Made by a program: the position numbers and the translations under genes. A DNA stretch of 64,000 nt from Seohaeicola zhoushanensis (GTDB lineage: Bacteria; Pseudomonadota; Alphaproteobacteria; Rhodobacterales; Rhodobacteraceae). The notes beneath the pieces are model-generated. The model did no database searches. It saw only the letters and a program-made list of their open reading frames with translations, and was not told where the DNA came from. Of this stretch, positions 1-8,255 are shown in pieces; the first letter of the stretch is position 1, and each line of letters begins with the position of its first letter. The stretch is taken from assembly GCF_014656415.1 (NCBI RefSeq), contig NZ_BNCJ01000010.1, positions 110,341 through 174,340 of the forward strand, in the 5' to 3' direction.

Positions 1-667
1 CGTAGAGCTCCAGCGGCGGTCCCATCTGCTCGATCACCCCGCCGTTCATCACCACCACGCGGTCGGCCAGGGTCATCGCCTCGATCTGGTCGTGGGTAAC
101 GTAGATCGTCGTGGTGTTCAGCCGCTGGTGCAGTTCCTTGATCTCCGAGCGCATCTGCACCCGCAGCTTGGCATCGAGGTTCGAGAGCGGCTCGTCGAAC
201 AGGAAGACATTCGGATCGCGCACGATGGCCCGGCCCATGGCGACCCGCTGCCGCTGCCCGCCCGACAACTGACGCGGCTTGCGGTCGAGCAGCGCCTCCA
301 GCCCCAGGATCCGAGCCGCAGCGCTCACCCGTTCGGCAATCTCGGGCTTGGGCACCCGGCGCTGGCGCAGGGCAAAGCCCATGTTGTCGCGCACGTTCAT
401 ATGTGGGTAGAGCGCGTAGTTCTGGAACACCATGGCGATATCGCGGTCCTTCGGCGCCACGTTGTTTACCACGCGGTCGGCGATCAGGATGTCACCCCCG
501 GTGATATCCTCCAGCCCCGCGATCATCCGCAGCAAGGTCGACTTGCCGCAGCCCGATGGCCCGACCAGCGCGACGAATTCGCCGTCCTCGATGTCGATCG
601 AGATGCCGTGCAGCACCTCGACGGCCCCGTAGGCCTTCCGCGCGTTCCTGATCTGAACCGTTCCCAT
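1..667 (-). CDS. Sugar ABC transporter ATP-binding protein (UgpC/MsmK/MalK type), 3' end outside window
   Basis: This is the ATPase that energises import by the two permeases upstream in the same operon. The 222 visible residues show Walker [10 protein letters not shown] (about 36-44), the Q-loop in FQNYALYPH (81-89), signature LSGGQ (134-138), Walker B FLFDEP (155-160), D-loop SNLDA and the H-loop THD. The PHM and signature context is that of the CUT1 carbohydrate importers. The regulatory C-terminal TOBE domain lies beyond position 1. The start is ATG at 667 with GGGGAGAG just upstream. It is the last visible gene of the operon, 48 nt after the GntR gene. The exact sugar cannot be read from the sequence. 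Confidence 0.93.
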   Translation of the reverse strand, partial: MGTVQIRNARKAYGAVEVLHGISIDIEDGEFVALVGPSGCGKSTLLRMIAGLEDITGGDILIADRVVNNVAPKDRDIAMVFQNYALYPHMNVRDNMGFALRQRRVPKPEIAERVSAAARILGLEALLDRKPRQLSGGQRQRVAMGRAIVRDPNVFLFDEPLSNLDAKLRVQMRSEIKELHQRLNTTTIYVTHDQIEAMTLADRVVVMNGGVIEQMGPPLELY

Positions 668-715
668 GCTCTCTCCCCTAAGTCTTTTCGACACTGGCCC
701 CCACGGACCTACCTT

Positions 716-1396
716 TCAGCCGTTCCCGCCCGCCTGCGCTGCCTTCTCGTTCAGCAGCTTGATCAGGAACTCGCCTGTATTCTTCTCGTGCTGCTCGGCA
801 AGCACCGCAGCCGCGCCGAAATCACCGGCACGGATCATGTCGCGGATGCTCTTGTGCTCCTGCAGCGCCTTTTCCAGGCGGTCGTGCTGGGGCACCAGCC
901 CGTAGCGTTGCGCCGACATCAGCCCGTGCATGTTGTCCAGCAGCCGCCGGCACCAGCGCGAGCGCGGCGTGTCGCACAGCAGGTCGTGGAATTCATAGTT
1001 CAATTCTGCCACCTGGACATAGTCCTGCGCGTCCAGCGCCCGGCGATAGGCCTCGATATTGCGGTCGATCAGTGCCTTGCGCTCGGCGTCGAAAAAGGCC
1101 GCGCCGAGCTCGATGCCCAGCCCGCAGATCTGCCCTCGCAGCGCGCTGATCTCGGAAATCTGGTCCAGCTCCAGCCCCTTTACCACCGCGCCGACGTGGT
1201 TCTGGATATCGAGCCAGCCCTCGGAGGCCATCCAGCGCAGCGCCTCGCGGATCGGTGTTTCACTGATCCCCAGCGCCTGCGACATTTCGTTGGTGGTGAT
1301 CCGGTCCCCCGGTCCGATCTTGCCCGCCAGGATCATCGAGCGGATATGGCGCCGAGCCATCTCGGTCTTGGTATTGAACTGGTTTGTAGCGGTCAT
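716..1396 (-). CDS. GntR-family regulator with FCD ligand-binding domain
   Basis: A 226-residue transcriptional regulator. Residues about 10-75 form the GntR winged helix (RRHIRSMILAGKIGPGDRIT, then SETPIREALRWMASEGW). Residues about 85-215 are helical and match the FCD/FadR effector domain, with the usual spaced acidic and His residues (YEFHDLL, RNIEAY). It lies inside the operon between permease and ATPase genes, which suggests it senses the substrate or a catabolite and controls this operon. The palindrome at 8071-8089 in front of the first gene is a candidate binding site (inference). SD GGGGAG precedes ATG at 1396. Confidence 0.9.
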   Translation of the reverse strand: MTATNQFNTKTEMARRHIRSMILAGKIGPGDRITTNEMSQALGISETPIREALRWMASEGWLDIQNHVGAVVKGLELDQISEISALRGQICGLGIELGAAFFDAERKALIDRNIEAYRRALDAQDYVQVAELNYEFHDLLCDTPRSRWCRRLLDNMHGLMSAQRYGLVPQHDRLEKALQEHKSIRDMIRAGDFGAAAVLAEQHEKNTGEFLIKLLNEKAAQAGGNG

Positions 1397-1435
1397 CGCT
1401 CCACTCCCCTTCCCATGTTGCGCAATCGGCGCGGT

Positions 1436-2290
1436 CTAGCCCTTGGTTGCGCCGTCGGCGAGCCCCTTGATAAGCCATTTCTGGACCAGCAGCGCGAAGA
1501 TCACGACCGGAACCACCGTTATCGTACCCACCGCCGTCAGCGCGGCCCAGTTGGCCCCGTTGATCGTATCCCCGGCGATCCCGGCAATGGCCACCGGCAT
1601 CGTCGTCGCGTGGCGGTTGGTCAGCACCAGCGCAAAGAGCAACTCCTCCCAGGCCAGGATCATCGAGAAGATCATTGTCGAGATCAGGCCCGGCAGCGAG
1701 ATCGGCACGATGATCTTGAAGAAGGCGCCATAGCGCGAACAGCCGTCGATCATCGCCGACTCTTCCAGCTCGCGCGGGAGCGAGACGAAGAAGCTACGCA
1801 TCAGCCACATGACATAGGGCACTAGGAAGGTGCTGTAGGCCAGAATCAGCGTGATGTGCTTGTCGGTCAGCCCCAGCTTGCGCGCCACCAGGAACATCGG
1901 CACCGCCAGCGCAATCGGCGGCACCCCCCGCGACAGCAGGATCAGCAGCCCGAAAGTGGCCGCGCCCTTGATCCGGACCCGCGCCAGCGCATAGCCCGCC
2001 ATCGCCCCGACCAGCAGCGAGAAGACACCCGAACCAAAGGCCACGATGATCGTGTTCGCCAGCCGTTTGTTGATATCGGCTCGGGTCATGTATTCGACGT
2101 AGGTTTCCAGCGTCGGCGAGAACAGGAACTTGGGCGGGTTGGTAAAGATATCGACCTGGTGCTTGAACGAGGTCAGCACCATCCAGAAGACCGGAAAGAG
2201 GAAGATCACGCTGACCGCGATTCCCGCCGCGATCCGCACCCGGTTGCCGGCAACGCCCTGCCGTGCGGGGGTTCTGCTCATGAACGCCAT
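1436..2290 (-). CDS. Carbohydrate ABC transporter permease, MalG/UgpE type
   Basis: An inner-membrane permease of 284 residues with six predicted membrane segments. The conserved cytoplasmic EAA loop is visible as ELEESAMIDGCSRYGAFFKI, the contact site for the ATPase. The N-terminal MSxxxxxR...VSVIFLFPVFWMVLTSFK arrangement is typical of the second permease of CUT1 systems. It begins immediately after the partner permease (stop at 2292). An internal ATG at 2281 (MSRTPARQG) has better spacing from an AGG and may be the real start, shortening the protein by three residues. Confidence 0.93.
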   Translation of the reverse strand: MAFMSRTPARQGVAGNRVRIAAGIAVSVIFLFPVFWMVLTSFKHQVDIFTNPPKFLFSPTLETYVEYMTRADINKRLANTIIVAFGSGVFSLLVGAMAGYALARVRIKGAATFGLLILLSRGVPPIALAVPMFLVARKLGLTDKHITLILAYSTFLVPYVMWLMRSFFVSLPRELEESAMIDGCSRYGAFFKIIVPISLPGLISTMIFSMILAWEELLFALVLTNRHATTMPVAIAGIAGDTINGANWAALTAVGTITVVPVVIFALLVQKWLIKGLADGATKG

Positions 2291-2291
2291 C

Positions 2292-3218
2292 CTAGAACCA
2301 CTCCTCGAGCTTGCGGCTGCCGCGCAGGAAGATCCCGGTCAGCACCATGGTCAGAACCAGCACGATCACCGCCATCGCCGCCGCTTCGGCAAAACGCAGT
2401 GAACGGAAGGCCTCTTCGTAGATGAACAGGTTGACCACCCCGGTCGCCTTGCCGGGACCGCCATAGGTGGCCGCCAGCACGATATCGAACATCTTCACCG
2501 CGCCCAGCCAGCGGATCACGAAGGTGGCCGCGATCACCGGGACCAGCAGCGGCACCGCGACAGACCAGAGCGTCGACCACCAGTTGCAGCCGTCGATCTT
2601 GGCCGCCTCGAAGACGTCCTTGGGCAGCGCCAGCATGGCGGCGGTAGCGATCAGCACGATGAAGGGCGTCCAGCGCCAGGTGTCGATGATGATCACCGCC
2701 GCCATGGCCAGGTTCGCATCGCCGAACCAGTCGAGCGGCCCCAGACCGATCAGCCCCAGCCAATAGTTCAGGATCCCCCAGAGCGGGTCGAGGATCATCC
2801 GCCACATGCCCCCGGCGACTACCGGCGCGACCACCATGGGAATGATGAACAACGCCCGAAGCAGCCCCCGCCCGGCCCAGGGCGCATTGATGAGATAGGC
2901 AATGAAGAATCCCAAGGCGACCTGGATCGGCAACGCGAAGACCAGGTAAATCAGCGTCACCTTCATCGAGTCCCAGAAGCGATAATCGGCGATCACTTCG
3001 CGGTAGTTCTCGAGCCCAACCCATTCGCCAGCCCCGAAGGAGGTGATCTCGAAACGCGAGAAGCTGATGTCGAGCGTATAGAAGATCGGATAGGCGAGCA
3101 GCGCGACCATCAGAATGATCGCCGGCAGCATGAAGGACCAGCGCACCAGCAGGTCGCGGGTCAGAGGATTACGGCGCGTTTTCGCACTCCCAGGACTGGC
3201 TGCCAGAACATCACTCAT
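2292..3218 (-). CDS. Sugar ABC transporter permease, MalF/UgpA type
   Basis: The first permease of the heterodimeric membrane channel, 308 residues with about six membrane helices. The EAA loop reads LPKDVFEAAKIDGCNWWSTL, and the N-terminal helix is followed by the SFSRFEITSF segment usual for MalF/UgpA proteins. Its start codon overlaps the stop of the upstream small-subunit gene (ATGA at 3215-3218), and that gene's last codons provide the ribosome site AAAGGAGATGAGG. Translation of the two is therefore probably coupled, tying transport to the oxidoreductase genes. Confidence 0.94.
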   Translation of the reverse strand: MSDVLAASPGSAKTRRNPLTRDLLVRWSFMLPAIILMVALLAYPIFYTLDISFSRFEITSFGAGEWVGLENYREVIADYRFWDSMKVTLIYLVFALPIQVALGFFIAYLINAPWAGRGLLRALFIIPMVVAPVVAGGMWRMILDPLWGILNYWLGLIGLGPLDWFGDANLAMAAVIIIDTWRWTPFIVLIATAAMLALPKDVFEAAKIDGCNWWSTLWSVAVPLLVPVIAATFVIRWLGAVKMFDIVLAATYGGPGKATGVVNLFIYEEAFRSLRFAEAAAMAVIVLVLTMVLTGIFLRGSRKLEEWF

Positions 3219-3694
3219 ACCTCATCTCCTTTCGTGTCGACAGCCCGCCAGATCGGCCCGCGCGCGCGCACTGGATCGAGCAAGGCAAGGTCACCCTGCT
3301 CCACTTCGTAGCCCTTCGGGAAAGGCGGCCTGGGCTCCAGGTCGAGGGCGAGCATCACCCGGTCATCGGCGTAGTAGCTCCGCGCCACCACCATCTCCAG
3401 CAGTCCCGCCAACTCGCGATTGCCGGTGCGGAAAGCCTCCAGGAGATCGCGCACCTCATCTCTCGGCAGTGCGCCGAACCCTCCACCAGCCATGTCTAGG
3501 ATGCGCGCCAATGCGGTCCGCACGCCTGTCGCATCCCGGTCGAGCGACGCAACGATATCCGCCAGGATCGCTGGATCGTCCGCTCCCGGCATCCCGTGCT
3601 CGACGCTGGCGGGGATCATGTATCCAGCCACCATAGCGAGAACGCCCCGCTCCTCGGCGGTCAGTTCGATGGAAGGCCTTATCATACGTTCCAT
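3215..3694 (-). CDS. Small subunit of a membrane/periplasmic GMC dehydrogenase (gluconate 2-dehydrogenase subunit 3-like)
   Basis: A 159-residue protein directly after the GMC flavoprotein gene, with 7 nt between them. The N-terminal part (LTAEERGVLAMVAGYMIP, then PGADDPAILADIVASL) resembles the gluconate 2-dehydrogenase subunit 3 family, which accompanies FAD subunits. The C-terminal half (YADDRVM, PPFPKGYEV) is less familiar to me. No twin-arginine signal is visible, unlike many family members. The start is ATG 3694 with SD GAGG; ATG 3685 is an alternative. An open frame continues further upstream but overlaps the GMC gene and has no family resemblance. The assignment rests on weak similarity plus context. 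Confidence 0.6.
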   Translation of the reverse strand: MERMIRPSIELTAEERGVLAMVAGYMIPASVEHGMPGADDPAILADIVASLDRDATGVRTALARILDMAGGGFGALPRDEVRDLLEAFRTGNRELAGLLEMVVARSYYADDRVMLALDLEPRPPFPKGYEVEQGDLALLDPVRARGPIWRAVDTKGDEV

Positions 3695-3701
3695 TCCCGC
3701 C

Positions 3702-5321
3702 TCAGTCGAACAGATCATAGATGCGGGCCTTGATCCGGTCCCCGATGTAAAGCGCCAGCGCCTGGATCGTCGAGGTCGGGTTGACCCCGCCCGAAGTAAC
3801 GAAAAGGCTACCGTCGACGATGAACAGGTTGCGCACGTCATGCGCGCGGCCCCATTCGTTGACCACCGACCGCTCGGGGTCGCGGCCCATCCGCGCGGTG
3901 CCCATGAGGTGCCAGCCGGCATACGGCAGCAGCGTCTTTGACGTGATGTCCCGCGCCCCCGCCTCGGCCAGGATCTCGCGCCCGCGCGCAACAGAATGTT
4001 CCAGCATCTTCCGTGAGTTGTCGGACAAAGTGTAAGTGATCTTGGGCGCCGGGATGCCGTCACCGTCCCGCAGGCTCTCGTCGAGCGTCACCCGGTTGTG
4101 CTCTTCCGGCAGATCCTCACAGATCGAGACCATCCCGGCGCTATGCCCGAACAGCCGCCGCATCGCCGCATGATGGTCGGCACCCCAGGGGATCAGCCCA
4201 TCGGCCATGCCGTTGATCGCCGTCCGCACGGGCCCCATCCCACGCGAGAACTGATAGGCATAACCCCGCAGGAAACCGCGCGCGGCGTCGGTCTCGTAGA
4301 ACTCCATGCTCCAGGTGCAGATGGGCGAACCGCGCAGGCTGTCCATCGGCTGGTCGAAATGGCCCCGGATCTGGGCATAGGGGTGCAGCATCAGGTTCCG
4401 CCCCACCAGCCCGCTGGAATTCGCCAAGCCGTCAGGGAACCGTCCCGAGGCCGAGTTCAGCAGCAGCCGAGGCGTTCCGACCCCATTGCAGGCGACCACC
4501 ACGATCTCTGCCGTCTGGAAGATCTCGCGCCCTTCGCGGTCATAGTAGACCGCGCCGCTTGCCATGCCCTCGGCATTCGTCTCGATCCGCGCCACCCGGC
4601 AGCCGGTGCGCACCTCGACCCGCGAGCGGATTGCCTCCTGCCAATAGGTGATATCGGTGCTTGCCTTGGCCCCCTGCGCGCAGCCCGAGCCACACTGGCC
4701 CAGGTTGATGCAGGGCGCGCGGCCATCGTATTCCTGCGTGGCGATGGCCGCGTCCGAGGGCCACCAATGCCACCCCAGGCGGTTCATCGCGGTGCCCAGC
4801 ACCTCGCCCGTCCGGCCCATCGGTATCGGCGGCATGACCGCGGGCTTTTCCGGATAGGCCGGATCGCCGGCCAGGCTCGCCACGCCCATCTTGCGGTCGT
4901 TCAGGTCGTAGAACGGCGCAAGCGTGTCATAGTCGATCGGCCAGTCTTCGGCCACGCCATCCAGGCTGCGCACCCGGAAATCCGAGGGATGCAACCGAGG
5001 GAAATGCGCGGCATAGAAAACCGTGCCGCCACCGACGCCGTTGTAATTCGCCACCTTGATCGGCGAGTCGTCGTCGTTGATCGGATAGTCGGCCGGCAGC
5101 CCGCGCCGGTTCGGGCTGATCGCGTAGTCTTCGTAGGTGCGCCCCTCCCAGTCCCGGCGGTTGGCCGGAAAGGCCGAAGGCACCGGCCAATCGCCCTGCT
5201 CCAGGCAGACAATGCGCATCCGCGTTTCGGCCAGGCTCCAGGCCAGCGCGGCGCCGGACGCTCCGGCGCCGATGATGAGCACATCCACCGGCTCGGGATT
5301 ATGAGCTGCCTTCGACTGCAT
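3702..5321 (-). CDS. GMC-family FAD-dependent oxidoreductase
   Basis: A 539-residue flavoprotein expected to oxidise an alcohol or sugar hydroxyl. Near the N terminus is the dinucleotide-binding fold VLIIGAGASGAALAWSLAE followed by LEQGDW. Further on are the GMC signature GVGGGTVFYAAH, a Cys-containing INLGQCGSGCAQGAK stretch, and the C-terminal block HLMGTARMG...GGVNPTSTIQALA, whose His and Asn/Pro residues form the active site in this family. No export signal is seen, so cytoplasmic action is likely. It is translated just after the dehydratase and before its small subunit. A GTG at 5336 is an alternative start with GAGGG close by. Confidence 0.88.
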   Translation of the reverse strand: MQSKAAHNPEPVDVLIIGAGASGAALAWSLAETRMRIVCLEQGDWPVPSAFPANRRDWEGRTYEDYAISPNRRGLPADYPINDDDSPIKVANYNGVGGGTVFYAAHFPRLHPSDFRVRSLDGVAEDWPIDYDTLAPFYDLNDRKMGVASLAGDPAYPEKPAVMPPIPMGRTGEVLGTAMNRLGWHWWPSDAAIATQEYDGRAPCINLGQCGSGCAQGAKASTDITYWQEAIRSRVEVRTGCRVARIETNAEGMASGAVYYDREGREIFQTAEIVVVACNGVGTPRLLLNSASGRFPDGLANSSGLVGRNLMLHPYAQIRGHFDQPMDSLRGSPICTWSMEFYETDAARGFLRGYAYQFSRGMGPVRTAINGMADGLIPWGADHHAAMRRLFGHSAGMVSICEDLPEEHNRVTLDESLRDGDGIPAPKITYTLSDNSRKMLEHSVARGREILAEAGARDITSKTLLPYAGWHLMGTARMGRDPERSVVNEWGRAHDVRNLFIVDGSLFVTSGGVNPTSTIQALALYIGDRIKARIYDLFD

Positions 5322-5342
5322 GTCCGGCCCCGGCACCCGCCC

Positions 5343-6569
5343 TCAGATCGCCAGCCGCGGGATCGGCGTGCGCTTGGGCATGTCGATCATCGGCGACGGC
5401 GGGTATTTGGCAAGTGCCGCCTCGACCGGCTCGGTGCCCCAGCCGGGACGGTCCGGGACGATCAGGTAGCCGTCCTTGATCTCGGGTTCATGGGTGAAGA
5501 TCTCGCCATCCCAGGCGATCCGGTCGATATCGGTTTCCATGATCCGCAAGTTCGGCACCACGGCGCTGAAATGCGCGTTCATCATGGTGCAGAGATGCCC
5601 GTAGAAGTTGTGGCTCGCGACGTTGATCTCATGCGCCTCGGCCGCCGCCGCGATCTTGAGCGACTGCCAGACCCCGTTCCAGGGCGTGTCGATAATCGCC
5701 ACGTCAATCGCCTGCTCGCGGAAGAACGGCAGGAACTGCTGCAAGCCGATCAGCGTCTCGCAGGAGGAGATCGGATGCCGGCTCTTTGAACGGATATAGG
5801 CCAGAGCGCGCGGATCCAGCGTGTCGATCTCGACCCAGAACAGGTCCAGGTCCTCGATCTCCCTGAGGAATGACAAATAACCCTCTGTCTTTCCGTTGAA
5901 ATTCAGATCAAGCAGGATATCGATATCCGGCCCGGCCTCTTCCCGCATGATCTGCAGGTGTTTGCGCAGGTCCTTGCGGGTGCGCCGTTCCACGTTGCGG
6001 CCCGGTTCGTGCGGACGGCTGAACCCAGGCGACCAGCCCTCGATCCGCCCGGCCTCATCATAGTGGAAGATATTGGTCTTGAGCGCACTGAACCCCTTCT
6101 CGCGCACCTCGCGCGCGATCTGGCGAACGCCGCTTTCGTCGCGGATGCCGGGCGGGAAATGCTCGGTCCGCGTGCGGTAGGATACGCAGTGCGACCAGTA
6201 AACGCGGATCTTGTCGCGCATCTTGCCACCCAGCAAAACGTGGCAGGGCACGTCCAGCGCCTTGGCCTTGACGTCCAGCAACGCGTTCTCGATGGCCCCG
6301 ATGGCCTGGCCGACCACACCGCCAGATCCCGGACGCGTCACGTTGCGCAGGTCTTCGCGGATATGCTCGTGGAAATGCGCGCTCTGCCCGATCAGCCGGT
6401 GCGAGAGTTCGCGGATGATGTGGCCAACACCCGGAGAGCCGAAATTCTCGTCGAACTCGCTCCAGCCGACGATCCCGTCCTCGGTCACGATCTTCAGGAA
6501 ATAGTAGTTCCGCCAGGAGTTGCTGCACGACAAGGTGCTGACTTCGCTGACAATGGCTTTGGAAGGCAT
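5343..6569 (-). CDS. Enolase-superfamily sugar-acid dehydratase (mandelate racemase/muconate lactonizing enzyme)
   Basis: A 408-residue enzyme of the enolase superfamily, which abstracts the alpha-proton of a carboxylate and usually dehydrates aldonic or aldaric acids. Visible elements are the N-terminal capping domain (GIVGWSEFDE), the catalytic lysine region FSALKTNIF, metal ligands in LLDLNFNG, FWVEID and SSCETL, and a probable His-Asp dyad from DTPWNGV and SHNFYGHL. The Asp/Glu/Glu order fits the mandelate racemase subgroup. Start ATG 6569 has SD GAGGGA; the open frame extends upstream without support. In this operon it probably acts after or before the GMC oxidation; its substrate is unknown. 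Confidence 0.88.
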   Translation of the reverse strand: MPSKAIVSEVSTLSCSNSWRNYYFLKIVTEDGIVGWSEFDENFGSPGVGHIIRELSHRLIGQSAHFHEHIREDLRNVTRPGSGGVVGQAIGAIENALLDVKAKALDVPCHVLLGGKMRDKIRVYWSHCVSYRTRTEHFPPGIRDESGVRQIAREVREKGFSALKTNIFHYDEAGRIEGWSPGFSRPHEPGRNVERRTRKDLRKHLQIMREEAGPDIDILLDLNFNGKTEGYLSFLREIEDLDLFWVEIDTLDPRALAYIRSKSRHPISSCETLIGLQQFLPFFREQAIDVAIIDTPWNGVWQSLKIAAAAEAHEINVASHNFYGHLCTMMNAHFSAVVPNLRIMETDIDRIAWDGEIFTHEPEIKDGYLIVPDRPGWGTEPVEAALAKYPPSPMIDMPKRTPIPRLAI

Positions 6570-6625
6570 CGTGTCCCTCGACAGGTTGCGCGCGCCCGTG
6601 GATGTCGCGCCTTGTGGTGAATGCA

Positions 6626-6677
6626 GACCGCTTTGGCGGTCAAAGGGCGGATACGGGCGGCGCCTGTGGCACCGCCC
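6626..6677 (-). other. Two stem-loops between the binding-protein gene and the dehydratase gene
   Basis: In the 121-nt gap after the solute-binding-protein stop, positions 6655-6664 and 6668-6677 form a 10-bp GC stem with a 3-nt loop (one G-U pair). Positions 6626-6631 and 6636-6641 form a second, 6-bp hairpin. There is no U-tract, so these look like RNA-stabilising or attenuating structures. Such structures commonly keep binding-protein mRNA more abundant than the downstream genes. Confidence 0.55.
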
Positions 6678-6690
6678 GCCGGTCTTCAAA

Positions 6691-8043
6691 TCAGCGCAGC
6701 GCCTTCTCGATCTTGCCGGCCGCGGTGCTCAGCGCCTCCGAGGCGCTGGCCTGTCCGGCCAGTCCGCGGGCGATCTCATCCGCAAGGATCTGCTGCGCCG
6801 CATCGGATTTCGGGCTGCGGATGCGCCACATGTGCCCGGTTTCCGCCGCCTCGTAGGCCTGCTGCAGCGTTGCATAGACCGGACCCAGCCAGGGCTCGGC
6901 CGGTGTGCCCGCCAGCGTCGACTTACGCGCCGGGAAAGAGCCCATCAGTGCCGCGTTGATGCTTTCCCCCTGCTTCGAGGTCAGCCATTGCAAGAAGGCC
7001 CAGGAAGCCTCGGTCTCTTCGGTCTTGCTGCTCACGCCCGCGATCCAGATGCCGCGATGCGTGCCGGCGCTAGCCGTGCCGACCGGGAGCACCTGAATAC
7101 CGACTTGGTCGACAGTCAGCGTGGTCGATTTCGGATCGACGGCTGTCGACTTGTAGACGCTGCCCCAGTTGAACATGTTGGCGACCATGCCCTGGCGGAA
7201 CGCCTGCAGCGACTCCGAGAAGCCATGCCCCAGCGCACCCGGCGGCGCGTAATCCAGCAGCCGTTTGTGTGTTTCCAGCGATTTCTCACCGATCTCGTTG
7301 GCGAAGGCCGGCTTGCCGGCATCGTCCAGCAGGCTGCCACCGTTGGCGTTGAGGATCGATTGCCAGATGGTCGGCGTCAGCGGCTCGCGGACGAAATAGG
7401 TGTCAATCGCCCAGACGTCGTCCTTGCCGTCGCCATTGGTGTCCCGCACCAGCTTTGGCGCCTCGGCAAAGAACTCGTCCCAGGTCTGCGCCGGGGTCGG
7501 CTCGGGCAGGCCCGCCTCCTGGTAGAGTTTGCGGTTGTAGAAGCGCAGCAGCACGTTGGACCGCACCGGCACCGCATATTGCACGCCATCCCATGCGCCC
7601 GCGGCCAGCGGCGCCGCGTTGAAATCGTCCCAATCGTAATCCGCCGAGGTCATGCCGGCGATCTCGGAACCCTTCAGATCCTTCAGCGCACCGATCTGCG
7701 CCAGCTGCGGCACCCAGGGATCATCCACCAGCAGGATGTCATATTCCGGGTCCGGACTGGTCGCATCCAGCATCATCTTCGCCAGTAGCTCCGTGTAAGG
7801 AACACCGTCGAAGACCACGTTAATATTCGGAAATTCCTTATTGAATTCGGGAACTAATGTCTGCTGCCACGCTTTCACGAAAGCCTCGTTCCCGACGATC
7901 CGCACCTCGATCGGCGCGGATGCAGTTCCCAGCCCTTCAGCCAGAGCCGAGGTGCACAGCAGCCCGGCAAGGCCAACCGCACCGGCGGCGACGCCAGCCC
8001 TCCGAATCCCCCTGAACAGTATTGATTTTGTTTGATTTATCAC
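6691..8043 (-). CDS. Extracellular solute-binding protein of a carbohydrate ABC importer
   Basis: A periplasmic substrate receptor of about 450 residues (SBP family 1). The start chosen is GTG 8043, preceded by GGGGAGG at good spacing; the open frame upstream of it has no ribosome site. The protein begins with a basic region (FRGIRR) and a hydrophobic stretch ending in SALAEG, a normal Sec signal peptide. Typical core segments are WDGVQYAVPV, YNRKLYQEAGLPEP, TWDEFF and FLQWLTSKQG. It is the first gene of the operon, placed behind the likely promoter. The ligand is not evident, but the sugar-acid enzymes downstream suggest a sugar or sugar derivative. Confidence 0.92.
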   Translation of the reverse strand: MINQTKSILFRGIRRAGVAAGAVGLAGLLCTSALAEGLGTASAPIEVRIVGNEAFVKAWQQTLVPEFNKEFPNINVVFDGVPYTELLAKMMLDATSPDPEYDILLVDDPWVPQLAQIGALKDLKGSEIAGMTSADYDWDDFNAAPLAAGAWDGVQYAVPVRSNVLLRFYNRKLYQEAGLPEPTPAQTWDEFFAEAPKLVRDTNGDGKDDVWAIDTYFVREPLTPTIWQSILNANGGSLLDDAGKPAFANEIGEKSLETHKRLLDYAPPGALGHGFSESLQAFRQGMVANMFNWGSVYKSTAVDPKSTTLTVDQVGIQVLPVGTASAGTHRGIWIAGVSSKTEETEASWAFLQWLTSKQGESINAALMGSFPARKSTLAGTPAEPWLGPVYATLQQAYEAAETGHMWRIRSPKSDAAQQILADEIARGLAGQASASEALSTAAGKIEKALR

Positions 8044-8070
8044 GGCCTGATCCTCCCCTGATCGCGCAAT

Positions 8071-8089
8071 ATTATACATTCTATATAAT
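8071..8089. promoter_or_regulatory. Palindromic operator candidate upstream of the sugar operon
   Basis: The sequence ATTATACATTCTATATAAT has 6-bp perfect outer arms (8071-8076 and 8084-8089). It lies 28 nt upstream of the binding-protein start and overlaps the predicted promoter. FCD-type GntR repressors often bind short AT-rich palindromes at such positions, so the operon's own GntR protein is the obvious candidate. Confidence 0.5.
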
Positions 8090-8108
8090 CTAGAACGCGA
8101 TCGCGCAA
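8080..8108 (-). promoter_or_regulatory. Predicted sigma-70 promoter of the sugar ABC operon
   Basis: On the minus strand TTGCGC (8108-8103) and TATAGA (8085-8080) are separated by 17 nt. This gives a transcription start near 8073 and a short leader. A second TATAAT occurs within the palindrome. The 212-nt gap 8044-8255 is markedly AT-rich against its surroundings; apart from this promoter and operator I see nothing else in it. Confidence 0.4.
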
Positions 8109-8255
8109 GCCCGACGACGCTCACGAGAAGATGTTCCCAAATACTTCACAAAATTATCTTAACATGCTGTTATTTATCTATTCTCCTGTTGATGGACAGC
8201 GTGCATTGATCGAGATCTACGCCCTGCCAGGCTAAACTGATCAAAGTCGACCCAC

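Noticed and set aside
92..1825. Long open frame on the plus strand through the ABC operon
   Set aside because: It is antisense to the GntR, permease and ATPase genes, which have clear motifs; its translation is rich in His, Arg and Pro as expected for a shadow of GC-rich codons.
3072..3083. Single GGATAGG words at 3075, 4853, 8357 and 9738 as further EPS boxes
   Set aside because: None has the facing CCTATCC arm at a 4-nt distance, and all lie inside coding sequence.
4098..5789. 563-codon plus-strand frame opposite the GMC gene
   Set aside because: Shadow of the GMC and dehydratase genes, with compositional bias and no domain.
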